Positions 31,852-32,736 of a stretch of DNA of 32,736 nt are shown here, piece by piece. The position numbers and the translations under genes were made by a program. The notes beneath the pieces were generated by a model. The model was given only the letters and a program-made list of their open reading frames with translations. It made no database searches and was not told the DNA's origin. The stretch's first letter is position 1. Every line of letters starts with the position of its first letter. The stretch is from an uncultured Clostridia bacterium (lineage in GTDB: Bacteria; Bacillota; Clostridia; JAAYHZ01): positions 1 to 32,736 of the forward strand of contig CALCRE010000268.1 in assembly GCA_937894465.1 (NCBI GenBank). Direction: 5' to 3'.

Positions 31852-32736
31852 ATGCAAAGATTCAAATCTATCATTATTCCTATGCAGGGGAAAAGTAAAA
31901 ACAACCTTCATTGGCTGTACAATACCGCAACCGATATTGAACCTCCGAAGATTTTCTCATATTATTCTCTGCGTTTTCAGTTTGACGGAACAAGTCACCG
32001 CAATTCCGAAAAACTACTATTGATTGTCGAAATTCCAGTTCCATTTACTGAATTGACGGAAACTGACACAATCCCACTTGAAAATTATCTGCTTGGGTTT
32101 CTTGCTCCTGTCATAAATGATCTCAGCTATGAATATGTCAACAACGACAAAAATGTGCGTGAAAAAGCGCAGTTTGAGGTTCAGACGGTTAATGAAGTCA
32201 TGCTACGCAGAAGTGGTATTCATTATAATCGTGATAACAACTCCGTAATTCTGACAATACACTTCTGTGTGCCGCTTGTCAATGCTCTGTCCGTCAATGC
32301 AAGATCAGCAATACGTGCTGTAAGGGATATTTTAGAACATATCGAAAATGTTATGAAGTCCCTTGATCAAGATAAGTTATCTGCATACATTTCTTGTTAT
32401 CACAATCAATTGCGCATCAGAGAGTATCTAAAATGCCATGATCTGTGCGCCTTTATTGCAAACGGTAGTATTTTACCAAGAGAAAATGGGACATTGAAAC
32501 CGATGAAGAACGCAATTCCGTTTTGCTCACCCAAAGAGCTTGAAGTGACCATTCCACTTGACAAAGGAGAAAAGCTTGCCGGCATGGGCATAAAGCGTGG
32601 TGTGACCGTTATCACGGGAGGCGGATATTCCGGAAAATCCACGCTTCTTGACGCCATTGAAGCCGGCATTTACAATCATATTCCAGGTGACGGACGGGAA
32701 TATGTTATCACAAACGATAGCGCTCTGAAAATTTAC
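31852..32736 (+). CDS. COG3044-type ABC-class ATPase, N-terminal part (3' truncated by window edge)
   Basis: A frame opening with ATG at 31852 (GAAAGAAGG about a dozen bases upstream) stays open for 295 codons to the window edge. It contains NGSILPRENGTLKPMKNAIPF, then MGIKRGVTVITGGGYSGKST with the P-loop GGGYSGKST at 256-264, and AGIYNHIPGDGREYVITND. This series is the signature of the 'predicted ATPase of the ABC class' family (COG3044). These are soluble proteins with an ABC-like nucleotide domain, no membrane part, and no firmly established function. The Walker B, signature and C-terminal regions lie beyond the window. By eye, codon choice is richer in GC-ending codons than in the preceding operon, so a different origin is possible. 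Confidence 0.85.
   Translation, partial: MQRFKSIIIPMQGKSKNNLHWLYNTATDIEPPKIFSYYSLRFQFDGTSHRNSEKLLLIVEIPVPFTELTETDTIPLENYLLGFLAPVINDLSYEYVNNDKNVREKAQFEVQTVNEVMLRRSGIHYNRDNNSVILTIHFCVPLVNALSVNARSAIRAVRDILEHIENVMKSLDQDKLSAYISCYHNQLRIREYLKCHDLCAFIANGSILPRENGTLKPMKNAIPFCSPKELEVTIPLDKGEKLAGMGIKRGVTVITGGGYSGKSTLLDAIEAGIYNHIPGDGREYVITNDSALKIY

Noticed and set aside
1..32736. tRNA, rRNA, CRISPR arrays, transposases and phage genes
   Set aside because: None seen: no repeat-spacer array, no transposase or integrase motif in any frame, and no cloverleaf or rRNA sequence recognised.

Overview
The window is a chromosomal segment from a low-GC, endospore-forming Firmicute, most likely class Clostridia. The evidence is the spoIIGA-sigE-sigG-ylmC/ymxH cluster directly after murA-ftsQ-ftsA-ftsZ, strong Shine-Dalgarno sites, AT-rich intergenic DNA and many GTG/TTG starts. 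I cannot name a genus from sequence alone. No rRNA, tRNA, insertion sequence or CRISPR array was seen.

Layout. 1-3.5 kb: the end of a PfkB sugar kinase, a decayed stretch holding remnants of an XRE-type regulator, a DegT-family aminotransferase on the minus strand and a divergent M24 (Xaa-Pro) peptidase. 3.6-4.9 kb: a GPH/SLC45-like MFS transporter. 5.0-9.9 kb: wall and division genes murA, ftsQ/divIB, a strongly degenerate ftsA-like gene, and ftsZ. 10.0-14.1 kb: sporulation block spoIIGA, sigE, sigG, a YlmC/YmxH protein and a SleL-type GH18 enzyme. 14.3-16.6 kb: nrdR, two tiny hydrophobic minus-strand genes that resemble YjcZ-type spore proteins, an anchored protein of unknown function, and a small conserved protein with a LexA-like site in its promoter. 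16.7-23.6 kb: DNA-processing genes dprA, topA, recG, a phosphoribosyltransferase-like gene and radC. 23.7-27.4 kb: a neutral-ceramidase-like protein and comEC. 27.4-31.5 kb: a three-gene operon encoding a MoxR AAA+ ATPase, an unknown protein with an RQC-like winged helix, and a CoxE-like vWA protein. 31.6-32.7 kb: an 18-codon micro-gene with its own promoter and terminator, then the 5' part of a COG3044-type ABC-class ATPase that runs off the window.

How the genes work together. MurA, FtsQ, the FtsA-like protein and FtsZ make wall precursor and build the septum. SpoIIGA activates pro-SigE in the mother cell, and SigG acts in the forespore. DprA, TopA, RecG, RadC and ComEC cover DNA uptake, topology and recombination. 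The best candidate for an undescribed system is the MoxR / RQC-like / vWA operon. A perfect GAAC-ACGT-GTTC palindrome, the core of the Gram-positive LexA box, lies at its predicted transcription start. A second GAAC-N4-GTTC site lies between the -35 and -10 of the promoter upstream of the small gene before dprA. This suggests that both units belong to an SOS regulon and that the AAA+/vWA triad responds to DNA damage. That is inference from motif positions and protein architecture.
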